In this document: in pieces, positions 46,975 through 58,934 of the stretch | Position numbering within the stretch: the first letter of the stretch is position 1 | How the letters are laid out: the number at the start of each line of letters is the position of its first letter | Source of the DNA: Tubulanus polymorphus | Taxonomy: Eukaryota; Nemertea; Palaeonemertea; Tubulaniformes; Tubulanidae | Length of the DNA: 64,000 bases | Reading direction: 5' to 3' | Assembly: GCF_964204645.1 (NCBI RefSeq) | Contig: NC_134034.1 | Location: 10,349,414 to 10,413,413 of the forward strand | Position numbers and translations under genes: made by a program | The notes under the pieces: generated by a model | What the model was told of the DNA's origin: nothing | Seen by the model: only the letters and a program-made list of their open reading frames with translations | Database searches by the model: none

Positions 46975-48065
46975 ATTGTACGAATATATTTATCTAGTCC
47001 TGTAAATATTTGTAAATTCTTCTCAAGTTTCACGATTCATATACATTCAGGTATATATTAACTCGGTCAGCCTAATTCGTAAGGCCTAACGCCTGTTTTT
47101 AGTTATTCCTTAGCCGACGACGGTCCCTGGTTAGAATTCGAAACGTCGTTTCATTTTGACTTTACGATGCTCGATGAAGAAATTCTAATCTTAATTTCAA
47201 TTTTGATTTCATCTTTTATAAACTAGTATGTAATGGGTTGTTATGTACCGGGGGTTGGGCGGGGGAAGGGGGGCTATTTTATATTATCATGTAGACATGT
47301 CTGCGATGATTCTATCACGATTACTGCAAGCCTGGTTTGAATAACCATTGAGAAAACAGGGAAAGCTTTTCGCGTGATTGTTTTGTTTTGACTTGGGTAG
47401 ATGATTGAATACTGAGGTAGACAATACGGTTAGGTTCGGCCGGCTTTGTTTGGCCGTGTATCCGGCGTGTCGCGACCGCAAACAAACGCGATAAAAATAT
47501 CAAAAAATTACGAGTTTTTACGATTCCTCGCCTTTAGAATTGGCTCCGAATCGCTGACACAATAGCTCCGGTAAAAACGCGAAAAACTGTCGGGGGTATA
47601 TAGCCGCGAAGCTTTCGCGTATCCTTGCAGACAGTGTTGAGAAGTTGCCAGCAGGGGGTAGTCATCGAAATCCTCTTACGACGCGTCATTCCGTGTCTTC
47701 CTGTCGGCAGGTTTAATTGGTATTTAATAAGTACTCGATAGAAACGGCCGCGTATAGAAGCATTGTTCGAGCGTTGACTTACCCGGTGCTCGCATTATAG
47801 CCAGCAAGCCGTCGTGTATGTCGGAACCTCCTTGGCGCGCACGCTGAGATGTCAACCACGGGAGTCATCTTGTTTCGGAAATATAACGCGCAATAAAAAT
47901 ATTCGCGCTTTTTTAGTCGTTACTGCAGATGCATCTCGGCCAACATGACGCGCATTATCTATGACGATAGACTTCTCCTATCCTCAGTGCGAACCCGTGT
48001 CATTTACTCATATACGAGTATAACGCAGGGACCCAGAACACCGATTAAGAGTGAAGAATATCTGA
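46975..48065. other. Intergenic, one CTCF-like site
   Basis: CCAGCAGGGGGTAG at 47648-47661 is a close match to the CTCF core. Otherwise unique DNA with no recognised gene. Confidence 0.4.
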
Positions 48066-48074
48066 GTGGACTGT

Positions 48075-48525
48075 GTGACTTACTGCGGTCAAGTTGAGAC
48101 TGGTAAAATTCAACCCCGGGTTGGTGTCAAATACTGAGTAAGAGTTTGTAAAATACAGTAGACTCTGTCTCTTACTGCGGTAAAGCTGAGACTGGTAAAG
48201 TTCTGCCGCGAGTTGGTGTCAAATACTGAGTAAGAGTTTGTGAAATACAGTAGAATCTGTCTCTTACTGCGGTAAAGTTGAGACTGGTGAAATTGTGCCG
48301 CGAGTTGGTGTCAAATACTGAGTAAGAGTTTGTGAAATACAGTAGAATCTGTCTCTTACTGCGGTAAAGTTGAGACTGGTAAAATTCTACCCCGAGTTGG
48401 TGTCAAATACTGAGTAAGAGTTGGTGAAATACGGTATAGAATCTGTTGTCTTACCGCGGTAAAGTTGAGACTGGTAAAATTCTACCCCGAGTTGGTGTCA
48501 AATACTGAGTATGAGTTTGAGGAAT
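48075..48525 (-). repeat. 92-bp satellite array (reverse, about 5 copies)
   Basis: Same family as at 10390. The units read CTTACTGCGGTAAAGTTGAG, CTGGTAAAATTCTACCCCGA and GTAAGAGTTTGTGAAATAC. Confidence 0.95.
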
Positions 48526-48945
48526 GATCCCAACAGAATATATCAAGTAGATGGTCTTAGTTAATTGTAACGCCCGCTGTGATTCGGCTGACTTGAGAAC
48601 TTTGATGCTAGAACCTCAGTCGACGGGCGGCCGTGACAACCTTTTCAAATTTGATATTATATCTTAATTAATCTAATTTCGGATTTCGCGTAAACATGCA
48701 TGTATTATTGTATATAAACACAATCGATCCTTTGCAAGATGCTGCCACCACGCTTCGATATGTTACATGTCAGCGTAACAGGGCTAGCCGGCAACAGCTT
48801 GTTGCGTTATTGTCAGTGGCAACATCTTGATATCGGTCACGATCATTGTATGTACCAATAAGCGCGTTACATTGTTAGCACGTGGCTGACTGGCGCTATT
48901 CAATAAATTCTATTCATGCCTTAAGCTGATGTTACCCCATCCAAT
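48526..48945. other. Unannotated intergenic segment
   Basis: Nothing recognised. Confidence 0.5.
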
Positions 48946-48949
48946 CTCG

Positions 48950-49638
48950 TTTTCTCTCTCTCTCCCTCTCTCCTTCTCCCTCTCCCTCTCTCCCTCTCTC
49001 CCTCTCTCCCTCTCTCCCTCTCTCCCTCTCTCCCTCTCTCCCTCTCTCCCTCTCTCCCTCTCTCCCTCTCTCCCTCTCTCCCTCTCTCCCTCTCTCCCTC
49101 TCTCCCTCTCTCCCTCTCTCCCTCTCTCCCTCTCTCCCTCTCTCCCTCTCTCCCTCTCTCCCTCTCTCCCTCTCTCCCTCTCTCCCTCTCTCCCTCTCTC
49201 CCTCTCTCCCTCTCTCCCTCTCTCCCTCTCTCCCTCTCTCCCTCTCTCCCTCTCTCCCTCTCTCCCTCTCTCCCTCTCTCCCTCTCTCCCTCTCTCCCTC
49301 TCTCCCTCTCTCCCTCTCTCCCTCTCTCCCTCTCTCCCTCTCTCCATCTCTCCCTCTCTCCCTCTCTCCCTCTCTCCCTCTCCCTCTCCCTCTCCCTCTC
49401 CCTCTCCCTCTCCCTCTCCCTCTCTCCCTCTCTCCCTCTCTCCCTCTCTCCCTCTCTCCCTCTCTCCCTCTCTCCCTCTCTCCCTCTCTCCCTCTCCCTC
49501 TCCCTCTCCCTCTCCCTCTCCCTCTCCCTCTCCCTCTCCCTCTCCCTCTCTCCCTCTCTCCCTCTCTCCCTCTCTCCCTCTCTCCCTCTCTCCATCTCTC
49601 CCTCTCTCCCTCTCTCCCTCTCCCTCTCCCTCTCCCTC
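48950..49638 (+). repeat. Pyrimidine microsatellite (CCCTCTCT)n / (CCCTCT)n
   Basis: About 690 bp that alternates between 8-bp and 6-bp CT-rich units. Long frames on both strands are artefacts of this composition. Confidence 0.99.
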
Positions 49639-49639
49639 A

Positions 49640-50400
49640 TTTCAGAAACGCTGGGTATAAGACACATGCTCTTGTCGTTTGTTTTCACCTTCTCAACTTT
49701 ACAGTTCAGAGCCTGAATTGGAATGGGTTTATTCTCGTAACGGGTCAATAAAAGACTGTTCGGCTAAAACGCACATTTCCATTCTTGTTCTCTATAGGGG
49801 TAGTTCTAGAAACTTAATCGGCTTTCAAAAACTTTACGCTGGTAATTGCAAGGGGTCATTCGGTTCGGGATAAGCCTTTTGTTTCGAATCTGAATATACG
49901 TTGACCCTAACCTAATAGCGACCTTTAAAACAAAGCACATGGGGTTTAATTAAGCAGGACCTCAGACATGTTTATGGTGTTTCTGTGAGTAGAGAAATAT
50001 TGTGAGAAATGTTAGGGTGCGATTCCATTTTCATGGCCATTCAAAACTATACGCCAGTGCACAGAGCCATGCATGGCTAATTATATAATGATCGCATTTC
50101 AACATTTCGTCCCTGCAAACACCCAAGTCTACCATACCTTAGCCCCCCAAAAAATTAAGTTAAAATGAAAGTGTCGGTAACGCATTTTCTGAAAGCCTAT
50201 GCTATGGCTCAAGAATGGCTCAAGACAATAAGTGTGCAGGGAATAAGGAACTAACGAGATGACGAGATGAGGTGGCGGCAGGTGGTAGTCTCCCTAACCG
50301 TTGTTCAAATGCAATACATCTTTTCAGTCATTAATTGAAAAATTCGAATTAAATTCTGTGATCTGTAATTGATTTTTGCCTGGGCTCCGTCACTCGCGCC
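49640..50400. other. Unannotated intergenic segment
   Basis: Nothing recognised. A 64-codon frame at 49679-49873 has no motif. Confidence 0.5.
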
Positions 50401-50410
50401 GCCGCCGCGC

Positions 50411-50520
50411 GCGGGCCAATCAAAAATCAAGGTATAGCTCGACGTGTGACGTCACACGCCGCGCACCTGTTGCACGCGGGACCGTATCCCGGACGCGTGT
50501 GCGGATCCGGCCCATAAAAT
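50411..50520 (+). promoter_or_regulatory. Promoter-like CpG block with CCAAT and palindromic CRE
   Basis: GGCCAATC at 50414, the perfect palindrome GTGTGACGTCACAC at 50444-50457 (a full CRE), and CATAAAAT at 50513-50520 lie in a locally CG-rich stretch. This would drive plus-strand transcription into the small frame at 50519. A second TATA (CCTATAAAAGG) lies at about 50602. Confidence 0.35.
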
Positions 50521-50695
50521 GATTCCAGCAATTGCGCAGGGCATAGTCAGGATTTCCAACGGGGCGGATCCAGAGGCCAATATTGAAGGACTTTTACATC
50601 CTATAAAAGGGCACTTCAATGTCCACAAAGGCAAGATTACGCGGGCACTATATCTGAAAAGCAAACTCACCAATTATCTTTTGGTGACGAAATAG
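50519..50695 (+). CDS. Candidate 58-codon small ORF
   Basis: Open from ATG 50519 to TAG 50695. The composition is protein-like (GADPEANIEGLLHPIKGHF, then NVHKGKITRALYLKSKL). No signal peptide, no domain and no known family. The CGGATCCAGAGG phrase in it recurs in transposon-like DNA at 24500 and 34750, so it could be transposon debris. The promoter-like block directly upstream is the main reason to list it. Confidence 0.22.
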   Translation: MIPAIAQGIVRISNGADPEANIEGLLHPIKGHFNVHKGKITRALYLKSKLTNYLLVTK

Positions 50696-50699
50696 AAGT

Positions 50700-51980
50700 A
50701 TGGTATATATCTATAACTCATCACAGTTGTACAAACTGGTTTGATGGGAAACATAGTTTTACAATAGTTTTACAGTTGGCAGTCTACTGACGACTGCGGA
50801 ATAAGAGTATGACAAAAGGTTATGTTATAGGATAAACATCATACAGAGATGATAAACTTTCTGGTATGGTTCGAGGACCCTGAGGTGGAACTTTCTTCGT
50901 TTAAATATTCTAATAAGAAGGCATTGTAATTTCTTATATTGGTTCAGTGAGCTATTAGCTAGTTAGTTAGTTCACTATTAGCTAGTTAATTAGTGAATTT
51001 GTAAACAGATGGATTGTAGTAGTCAGACAAAAAGTTTCTTCTCAGGGTCTCATAGAATGTGCATTCCATTGATGCATGATATTGGTCTCAAAGGGTACTC
51101 ACAAAAATTGCTGGACTTGTACAAGTCTCTTCATGACCCCCCCCCCCCCCCTGGCTCCACTCCTGTCAAAAAGTTGTAGGCACGAAAAGTTAACACACGA
51201 TGTTCGTATATATGAATCATGTCAGTTTATACAAAAGAACAGCCTGCAAATACTCAGACGTCAATAAGATTAGGACCCAGTTTATACAATTTTCAAATAT
51301 TGAAATAGAAGAGATAATAATTCGAGACATCGACGTTTCCATTAAGTATTAGATTTTGATTTTAAAACTTGATCATTTCAATTCGTATCTAATAATTTGT
51401 ATTGAGTGGATTTCAATCTTATGTTACTCGTTGATTTTCATTTCGCTTTCAAACGAAATCGAGATAAGAAAATTACAAACATGACGCTTTAATTTTCTCG
51501 CGAAATCGTACCCGGGTCGCTGCGTATATTGTGAGACAGTCCCCTGGATTAAGATGGCTCCATTTTTTTCGAGATTTTGTATAGAATTTCGTTTGCAAAA
51601 CCCGTCAGTGAATGGACGGGCGTATATTGATGGATTGGATACGACTTGGAAAAACGTTAAAACGCGACGCCGACGCCGGAGTCTGCTACGGTTCCCAGTC
51701 CGCGCGCGCGCCCGGTCACCGGTCGAACAATGGCGCCGGGTCATATACTTGTGAAACGGAAAAGATGCTCGGTTGTAAAAAATTTCGAAAACAAAAACAT
51801 CTTACGTCGAACATCTGATAGATTCACACGAATATATACATAACATCATCCGTCATCCGTCATGCGACATACACGGTGAAAACCTATTTGTATTAAACAT
51901 TTGAATTAATTATTTCCTATTCATCATTCATATTTTCACTCATCTAGACACAAGATTTTGTCGGTCTAGATCCATGCATA
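50700..51980. other. Intergenic segment
   Basis: A poly-C run of about 16 lies at 51138-51153. TTAGCTAGTTAGTTAG and TTAGCTAGTTAATTAG repeats lie near 50955-50990. Frames at 51424-51818 on both strands are not convincing. Confidence 0.45.
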
Positions 51981-51984
51981 CGGT

Positions 51985-52615
51985 GTTGTGTGCGTTTAAT
52001 TTGACTCTGAACCCAGTTCCACAGGGGTTTGATTTGACTCTGGATCCAGTTCCACAGTTTGTGTGGGTTTGATTTGACTCTGGATCCAGTTCAAACAGTT
52101 GCGTGGGTTTAATTTGACTCTGGATCCAGTTCCACAGTTGTGTGGGTTTAATTTGACTCTGGATCCAGTTCCACAGTTGTGTGGGTTTAATTTGACTCTT
52201 GATCCAGTTTCACAGTTGTGTGGGTTTAATTTGACTCTGGATCCAGTTCCACAGTTTGTGTGTGGGTTTGATTTAACTCTGGATCCAGTGCCACAGTTAT
52301 ACGGATTTGATTTTTCTTTGAACTCAGTTCCAAAGTTGCGAAGGGTTTAATTTGACTCTGGATCCAGTTCCACAGTTATGTGGGTTTAATTTGACTCTGG
52401 ATCCAGTTCCACAGTTGTGTGGGTTTAATCGGACTCTGGATCCAGTTCAAACATTTGTGTGGGTTTAATTGGACTCTGGATCCAGTTCCACAGTTGTGTG
52501 TGTTTAATTTGACTCTGGATCCAGTTCCACAGTTGTGTGGGTTTAATTTGACTCTGGATCCAGTTCCACAGTTGTGTGGGTTTAATTTGACTCTGAATCC
52601 AGTTCCACGGTTTTA
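51985..52615 (+). repeat. 39-bp satellite array, about 16 copies
   Basis: The most regular copy of the family. GGGTTTAATT recurs at 52144 and 52183 (39 bp), each with GGATCCAGTTCCACAGTTG. Confidence 0.96.
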
Positions 52616-52977
52616 AAGGTTATATGGGTTTATCCAGGGCCTATACTCGCAGTTGGAGTACGTATAATCCAACTCTGAACCACTCCCATACGCTATAACC
52701 ATCTATTTCAATGCCTTGACAATTTTTAACTTTTACGTCATTTTACGTCAAATTATACGTTTTAGGGATCGTACGGCGGAGTTATTTGCCAAACAATTAA
52801 TCTGTATTTATTGCTGCGTACGTTTATTGCTCAAGCACCTGTACCTTTCAAGCGGCTCGCAATTTCATCCCCACAAAAACCCCCTTACGCGCTTTTATCC
52901 ATTGTTATGCGATTATTTTTCGCAACGGCGTAAAACGATATATAAAACAAAATATTTTTCAAAAGTCGAATTTAATT

Positions 52978-53062
52978 CGAGAGGGAGAGGGAGAGGCAGA
53001 GGCAGAGGCAGAGAGGCAGAGGCAGAGAGGCAGAGGCAGAGAGGCAGAGGCAGAGGCAGTGG
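52978..53062 (+). repeat. (GAGGCA)n purine microsatellite
   Basis: GAGGGA, then GAGGCA/GAGAGGCA units over about 85 bp. Arg/Gly and Gln/Arg frames across it are artefacts. Confidence 0.95.
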
Positions 53063-53064
53063 CA

Positions 53065-53650
53065 ACGTCATTTTGTGTGCGCTGTTTTTCACCTGAAGTA
53101 TGAATGGGTTTTCGTTAATCGTATTTTCAACGGGTAATTGCTTATTCTCTAAACACAGCGCACACACGATCGATTACATCCGACTTAAAATTAACGACTT
53201 GTTGATTTCCATTCGACGACGGAAACCATATTTGAATCGTCTGTCTAATCGGATCGATTTGTATCGGACACGTGCTCACAAACAATAGCCGCCGTCTTCT
53301 GGGCGCGTGCGCGGCTTATTATGGTTTCAGTAAGGCGAAGAGTCGCCTCCAGGTGCGCGAGACATTTACGATCTATAATACGGCTTTAATGCCCTGATAT
53401 CAAAATAATAGCTTCTATCAGAGAGCGAAAGAGAGAGAGAGGGGGGTCTGAAATTATTAATGTGGTCTTTTTACTGTTTACTCGGGAGGATTCGGCTTCA
53501 GCTGTGAGGGGGAGGGCGTACTCTAAAGAAAGCGTCGTCTGTATTCTCTATCCCCAGGTCTCTGTCCGGGTCACTCTTACTCCCACCGTCTAGGGGGGGG
53601 GGGTGGATAGGGGCTCACAAAGAACTGTTATAGCTATGTTATAGTGTAGA
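53065..53650. other. Unannotated intergenic segment
   Basis: Purine-rich near 53425-53445 and a G-run near 53593. Nothing else recognised. Confidence 0.45.
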
Positions 53651-53654
53651 TTCA

Positions 53655-53805
53655 CAACCCACGTGTCTGTTCTACTCGCTACTCTCCCACCACAGCTGAG
53701 AAAGAGGTGGTTCACCAAGAACCCATGTGTCTGTTCTACTCGCTACTCTCCCACCACAGCTGAGAAAGAGGTGGTTCACCAAGAACCCATGTGTCTGATC
53801 TATAG
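53655..53805 (-). repeat. 64-bp repeat family, reverse orientation (about 2-3 copies)
   Basis: TGTGTCTGTTCTACTCGCTA, CTCTCCCACCACAGCTGAGA and GGTTCACCAAGAACCCA are the reverse complement of the 11.5-12.2 kb unit. Confidence 0.85.
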
Positions 53806-54014
53806 TTACTGCTCTTACGCCGTAGCTATGGGGAGAGGGCTTCACCGAGGTTTATTTCTCAGCACCTTTGAAAGTTGGACGCCAGGGGTCGGTTGCTCAA
53901 ATGTTGGTAAGAGTTAACCAGTGGATAGTTGATATAGTGACAATTGAAATTTCATTGTTACTATGGTATTTAACGGCCGGTTATCTTTAGCCAAGTTTTG
54001 AGCAACTGGCCCCT

Positions 54015-54105
54015 GATCTATATCACCCTCTCCAAGCAGGGATTCGAACCTGATGGCATCGAGATTGCCGCGGTAAACCCTGCCACTCTGGACCGAGTGC
54101 GCAGC
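54015..54105 (-). mobile_element. tRNA-derived SINE-like copy, minus strand
   Basis: The minus strand carries the pol III B box GGTTCGAATCC (54050-54040), preceded by CTCGATGCCATCA. It aligns with 54437-54534 from GAGTGGCAGGG through GATATAGATC. No intact A box, no cloverleaf. Confidence 0.5.
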
Positions 54106-54436
54106 TACACGCGCAGCTTAGAAGATGTCATTATTAGCCAATCGGATATCACGTTTTACTTTAGCCCGGGTTTTCCCATTTATAGTTGTTCCTTGAAATT
54201 TACCTCAGCGATTATACAACGAGCAATCTGATTGGTGCCGCAGGTTTTGCCGCGGCAAACCTGTGCAGCAAAGGCCACCTTCGGTTATCTGAGTTAGTCG
54301 ACTATAGTCGAACTAAACGAAACCGATAATGTCCGTTAGTCGGAACTTTATTCTGGAAATAGTTCGAAAATCAAGCGCATTCGGTTATTAGTTCCGACCA
54401 CTAGTCGACTAGATACGAAAACCGAATTTGGCCCAA

Positions 54437-54534
54437 CCTGCGCGACCGGTCTAGTGTGGCAGGGGTTCGTGCCGTGGCTGAATGAAGCGATGCCATCGGG
54501 TTCGAATCCCTTCCGAGCGAGGATGGATCTATAT
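54437..54534 (+). mobile_element. tRNA-derived SINE-like copy, plus strand
   Basis: GGTTCGAATCCC at 54499-54510, preceded by GCGATGCCATCG and followed by GGATCTATAT. It is the inverted partner of 54015-54105. Between them lies a near-palindrome around TGCCGCGGCA (54242-54264). Confidence 0.5.
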
Positions 54535-54539
54535 GCAAT

Positions 54540-55115
54540 CCGTTGAAAAAATCATATCGTTGAACTAGCATTCTGAATAATCGGGCCTGAGAACAACAGA
54601 AGAACCTAATGAATTTTCGGTGGATCGGTGACATATTGCAAAAAGAGTCATCCGAGTGCAAAATTTATAAATCATCAAACAGTCGGGGAGGGGGGTGTTG
54701 AGGGCACGTTTTACAAAACAGCATTAATAAAAAGAGTCATCCAAGTGCAGGCATTTAAAAAATCGCACAGGCACCAGGGGGTGATTTTTATAAACAAAGT
54801 ACCAGTAAAAATACAGACACTGCAGGGGTTGATATTCGTAAAGATTAAAGCCAGTTAAAATAGACATAAAAGTTTTCGAAATATCGCAGTACCGAAAAAT
54901 GAACTTTTCCGTTATATGTATAGGAAAAACTTTGCCGTACCCGGGTGGCGAATCATTCACGATTGACCCCGACAGAGATTATTGTCCGGGCCAATTTTCT
55001 AATGGGAATGTTTTCACGAAAAACCAATTCATCATTCTATGATAATTACACCTGAAATAAACAGAACGGTGAATAAGTTGAATGTTAGTTTTCTATCCAT
55101 AAAGGGTCTTTTGTT
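54540..55115. other. Intergenic, with short direct repeats
   Basis: AAAAGAGTCATCC followed by (G/A)AGTGCA occurs at 54642 and 54731. Nothing else recognised. Confidence 0.4.
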
Positions 55116-55119
55116 CCCG

Positions 55120-55335
55120 ATCGTTAAGAACGAAAAGGTCGTCAATCATGATTTAACTGAATTAAAGAAGTCCTCGAAAATTAGAAGGTCATAGCTCATA
55201 GAATCGTTGAACTCGTTGAGAATGAGGAGGTCATGTAACTAATCATAATTTTACTGCATCGTTGAAATCATCGAAAATGGGAAGGTCGCGAGTAACTAAT
55301 CATAATTTTACTGGAATAATCGAAAGCAGCTGAAC
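55120..55335 (+). repeat. ~70-bp repeat, about 3 copies
   Basis: AATCATAATTTTACTG, ATCGTTGAA and GAGAATGAGGAGGTCATG-type phrases repeat. The same family is present in reverse at 62190-62375. Confidence 0.75.
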
Positions 55336-55599
55336 AAGTCAGTTTGAATCGGTGAACCAGGGTATAATTGGTAATTAGTACGATTTGACTGACGCTGGTG
55401 TTGACAGGTCCATCCGTCAGGTGGCCAGCCAGCCGTTAGTTTCTATATAACGCCTGCCTGCTGTAGTTGATCTGTATTTTAATAAAATAACGATATGGAC
55501 GATTTACAGTCGATTATTCAATTGACTGTGAATGATTTTTATATGTTGAACTCCGTTTGAGATGTGTGTGAAGAGAGTCGTTTACGTTTTACTCATTTT

Positions 55600-56765
55600 C
55601 ATCTCCTTCAAGCTCACTCCTCTCCCTCCCCTTCAAGCTCACTCCTCTCCCTCTCCTTCGAGCTCACTCCTCTCCCTCTCCGTCCCCTTCAAGCTCACTC
55701 CTTTCCCTCTCCGTTCCCTTCAAGCTCACTCCTCTCCCTCTCCGTCCCCTTCAAGCTCACTCCTCTCCCTCTCCTTCAAGCTCACTCCTCTCCCTCTCCG
55801 TCCCCTTCAAGCTCACTCCTTTCCCTCTCCGTCCCCTTCAAGCTCACTCCTTTCCCTCTCCGTCCCCTTCCAGCTCACTCCTCTCCCTCTCCTTCGAGCT
55901 CACTCCTCTCCGTCTCCGTCCCCTTCAAGCTCACTCCTCTCCGTCTCCGTCCCCTTCAAGCTCACTCCTCTCCGTCCCCTTCAAGCTCACTCCTCTCCCT
56001 CTCCATCTCTTCTCACTTCTCTGCCTCCCCGTCACCTTCAAGCTCACTCCTCTCCCAATCCTTCGAGCTCACTCCTTTCCATATCCATCCCCTTCAAGCT
56101 CACTCCTCTCCGTCCATTTCAAGCTCACTCCTCTCCCTCTCCTTCGAGCTCACTCCTCTCCCTCTCCGTCCATTTCAAGCTCACTCCTCTCCCTCTCCTT
56201 CAAGCTCACTCCTCTCCCTCTCCGTCCCCCTTCAAGCTCACTCCTCTCCGTCCATTTCAAGCTCACTCCTCTCCCTCTCCATCTCTTCTCACTTCTCTGC
56301 CTCCCCGTCACCTTCGAGCTCACTCCTCTCCCTCTCCGTCCCCTTCAAGCTCACTCCTCTCCGTCCATTTCAAGCTCACTCCTCTCCCTCTCCGTCCCCT
56401 TCAAGCTCACTCCTTTCCCTCTCCGTCCCCCTTCAAGCTCACTCCTTTCCTTCTCCGTCCCCTTCAAGCTCACTCCTCTCCGTCCATTTCAAGCTCACTC
56501 CTCTCCGTCCATTTCAAGCTCACTCCTTTCCCTCTCCGTCCCCCTTCAAGCTCAATCCTTTCCCTCTTCGTCCCCTTCGAACTCACTCCTCTCCGTCCCC
56601 TTCAAGCTCACTCCTCACCCTCTCCGTCTCCTTCAAGCTCACTTCTCTCCGTCTCTTTAAAGCTCCCCCGTCTCCCTCTCCGTCACCTTCGAGCTCACTC
56701 CTCTCCCTCGCTGTCCCCTTCAAGGTCACTCCTCTGCCTCTCTCATCTCTTCCCTCTGTTTCGTA
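55600..56765 (+). repeat. CT-rich ~30-bp minisatellite, about 40 copies
   Basis: Units of CTTCAAGCTCACTCCTCTCC plus CTCTCCGTCC of varying length. Two overlapping frames of 408 and 462 codons run through it, with translations that are Ser/Pro/Leu low complexity and differ only by frame. No signal of a protein gene. Confidence 0.93.
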
Positions 56766-56769
56766 TCTC

Positions 56770-57300
56770 AATTCCCCCTCTCGCTTGAACAACTCCCCCT
56801 CTTCGCTAAATAACAAATTTCTACAACCACAAATCGGTTTTGATACAAATAATGCATTTCTTCTTTGTTTATTCATTTCAAAAACACTCATAACATTTAC
56901 TTTAAAGGATAGAGTTCTCTACGTTGTTAACGCAATTGAAGTGAACACGTAAAACATGAACAACAACAAAAATCACAAAATCAATTACACTAATCAATAA
57001 AAAAAACAACTTAGAAGTAGCGCTGCTGCTGTTGCTAGCGATGATTCCACGCCAATCCACTTGGTGTCGCTAGTATTTAGTTTATAGGTCTGAGTTATGT
57101 TTCATAATTGTAAATATATTTTGATGACCCACTGTGTATGGTGAGTGTAAATAAATTGCTATTCAACTGTGAAACTGGGTCCTGTATCTACAGTTCCACA
57201 GTTGTGAGATTGAGTTAACTTTGAGTCAAATCTCCACAGTAATCAAGTTGTGAGTTAGGATTTGACTCGAAGTTAACTCGAACTCACAACACTGTGGATC
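56770..57300. other. Intergenic DNA with a 39-bp-like fragment
   Basis: GTGAGTGTAAATAAATTGC at about 57140-57158 resembles the end of the hexamer-tailed retroposons. CAACTGTGAAACTGGGTCC and GTTCCACAGTTGTGAG next to it are related to the 39-bp and 38-bp repeats. Confidence 0.4.
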
Positions 57301-57306
57301 CTATAT

Positions 57307-57481
57307 CCCAACGCACACGGCAAAACATTTGTTTCGCCGAAACAAAAAACACGTTTTTCAGAAAACGTTTTTTGCTCATGAAAAACGTTTTTCAGTTCGG
57401 CGTTTTGTGTTTTGCCTCCCCCGCACACGGCATAACAAAAAAAAATCGTAAAACGTTTTTTTCGGTGCCGTGTGCGTTGGG
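57307..57481. mobile_element. MITE-like element, 175 bp with 16-bp perfect TIRs
   Basis: CCCAACGCACACGGCA at 57307-57322 and its exact reverse complement at 57466-57481. Inside are another CGCACACGGCA at 57422-57432 and stem-forming AAAACGTTTTT motifs. No coding capacity. I see no clear target-site duplication, so the superfamily is open. Confidence 0.75.
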
Positions 57482-57484
57482 CTT

Positions 57485-58730
57485 TAAGATTTAACTCATG
57501 CGTGGAGCCGGTCAGTCATGGGCCTAAAAATCAAGGTTTGATTGAATATAAGACGAACTAATCTTGGCAGCGCAATAGACTGCATATGAATAACACACGA
57601 ATGAATAACACACAAAACAAAATCTAAATTCGTAAGGATATTTTGCAATTACTGGACAACCCGTGAATGAACCGGTGCCACAAAACAACCGAGCAAGCTA
57701 TTCAAAATGAAATTACACACTGGACAACCGACGTGCTGAACACGAACCGGTGCCGCGTAACAAACTATATAGAATTCAAAAACGAAACATAGGTGACGAT
57801 GAGTTCAAATCTTTAGAATTTGCCCTCACGAACTTGTCTCGAGACACAGAGTTAGTGTTGGGTGCCAAAGCAACTAACGTAAAAACCAGTTATTAATAGC
57901 GCGCATGTTCGTTCATTCGCAAAAATACCGTAGCAAAAATCTTCAGTCATAGTCACAATACTCGGCGACGACAAATTGAACAAACAATTTTTTACGATAG
58001 TCATAGTAGAAAATTTTCGGTAAAGATATCTGGTCCGTTTCGAACAATATCAGTGGTTATCTATTAGAACTGGACATTTTATCTCCGCTTTTTGAGTGGT
58101 CTCCGTTTTATATTAACTATTTCTTAATTTCCGTCCCTCAAAGTCTAATTGTACACCGTATTTCGTACGTCTTAGTAAATTATGTAAATTATGATATTAG
58201 GAACTTGACTAGGAACTAGTATAGCATCGTCTGGAAAATGAGGGAAATAAAAATGACTGATTTACCCTGACCGAAGCCCTCGTTGCGTTTGCGATTTCTC
58301 ACTACTAATCTACGGAATTATTTCTCGTAAATTTCGGGCGTTTTACGTACAAAAAGTAATCTTTCCTGCATATTTCGATAGGTTGGAAGACGTTGATTTG
58401 TTGCGTACCCCGTGCGGGCTTTTACTATTTTACAGTTCAAATGGAAGACGCCATGAATAAAAGGCGAACGACCTCTCGAACTGTCGAAGGCGTTCATATC
58501 ATAACAACAAACTAATTACATTATCATCGCGGACAATATCAACAGCAAACTAAGTAAAACCAAAATACAGAATAAAGTATTTAATCATCTAGTGACATTT
58601 GGCAGTTTTCATTTTGATATGGTTTGCGTTTTTTTCTTTTGATACTGAAAATTGCAATAACACAGTAGTCACAACTAAATAATATCTTAATTTCAAATGC
58701 ATCACTTCACAAATGCGTCATTTATTCGGT
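57485..58730. other. AT-rich intergenic DNA
   Basis: A pair of similar phrases (ACTGGACAACC followed by TGAA...CCGGTGCC) occurs at about 57651 and 57719. No gene recognised. Confidence 0.45.
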
Positions 58731-58737
58731 GCAACCC

Positions 58738-58930
58738 CGAAAAAATACTGAATAGCAATTTGAGAAATACAGTGGACTCAATCTCTTACTGCGGTGAAGT
58801 TGAAACCGGTAAAATTCTGCCCAGAGTTGGTGTCAAAATACTGAATAAGAGTTAATTGTGAAATACAGTAAGACTCCGTCTCTTACTGCGGTTAAGTTGA
58901 AACCGGTATGATTCTACCCCGAGTTAGAAC
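58738..58930 (-). repeat. 92-bp satellite (reverse, about 2 diverged copies)
   Basis: TCTCTTACTGCGGT(G/T)AAGTT and AAATACAGT units, more diverged than the other arrays. Confidence 0.85.
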
Positions 58931-58934
58931 CAAA

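Noticed and set aside
48910-49748. Long Arg/Glu/Gly and Ser/Pro/Leu frames
   Set aside because: Pure pyrimidine/purine microsatellite.
55562-56952. Two overlapping long open frames (408 and 462 codons)
   Set aside because: They translate the same CT-rich minisatellite in different frames, give Ser/Pro/Leu low complexity only, and show no domain or splice context.
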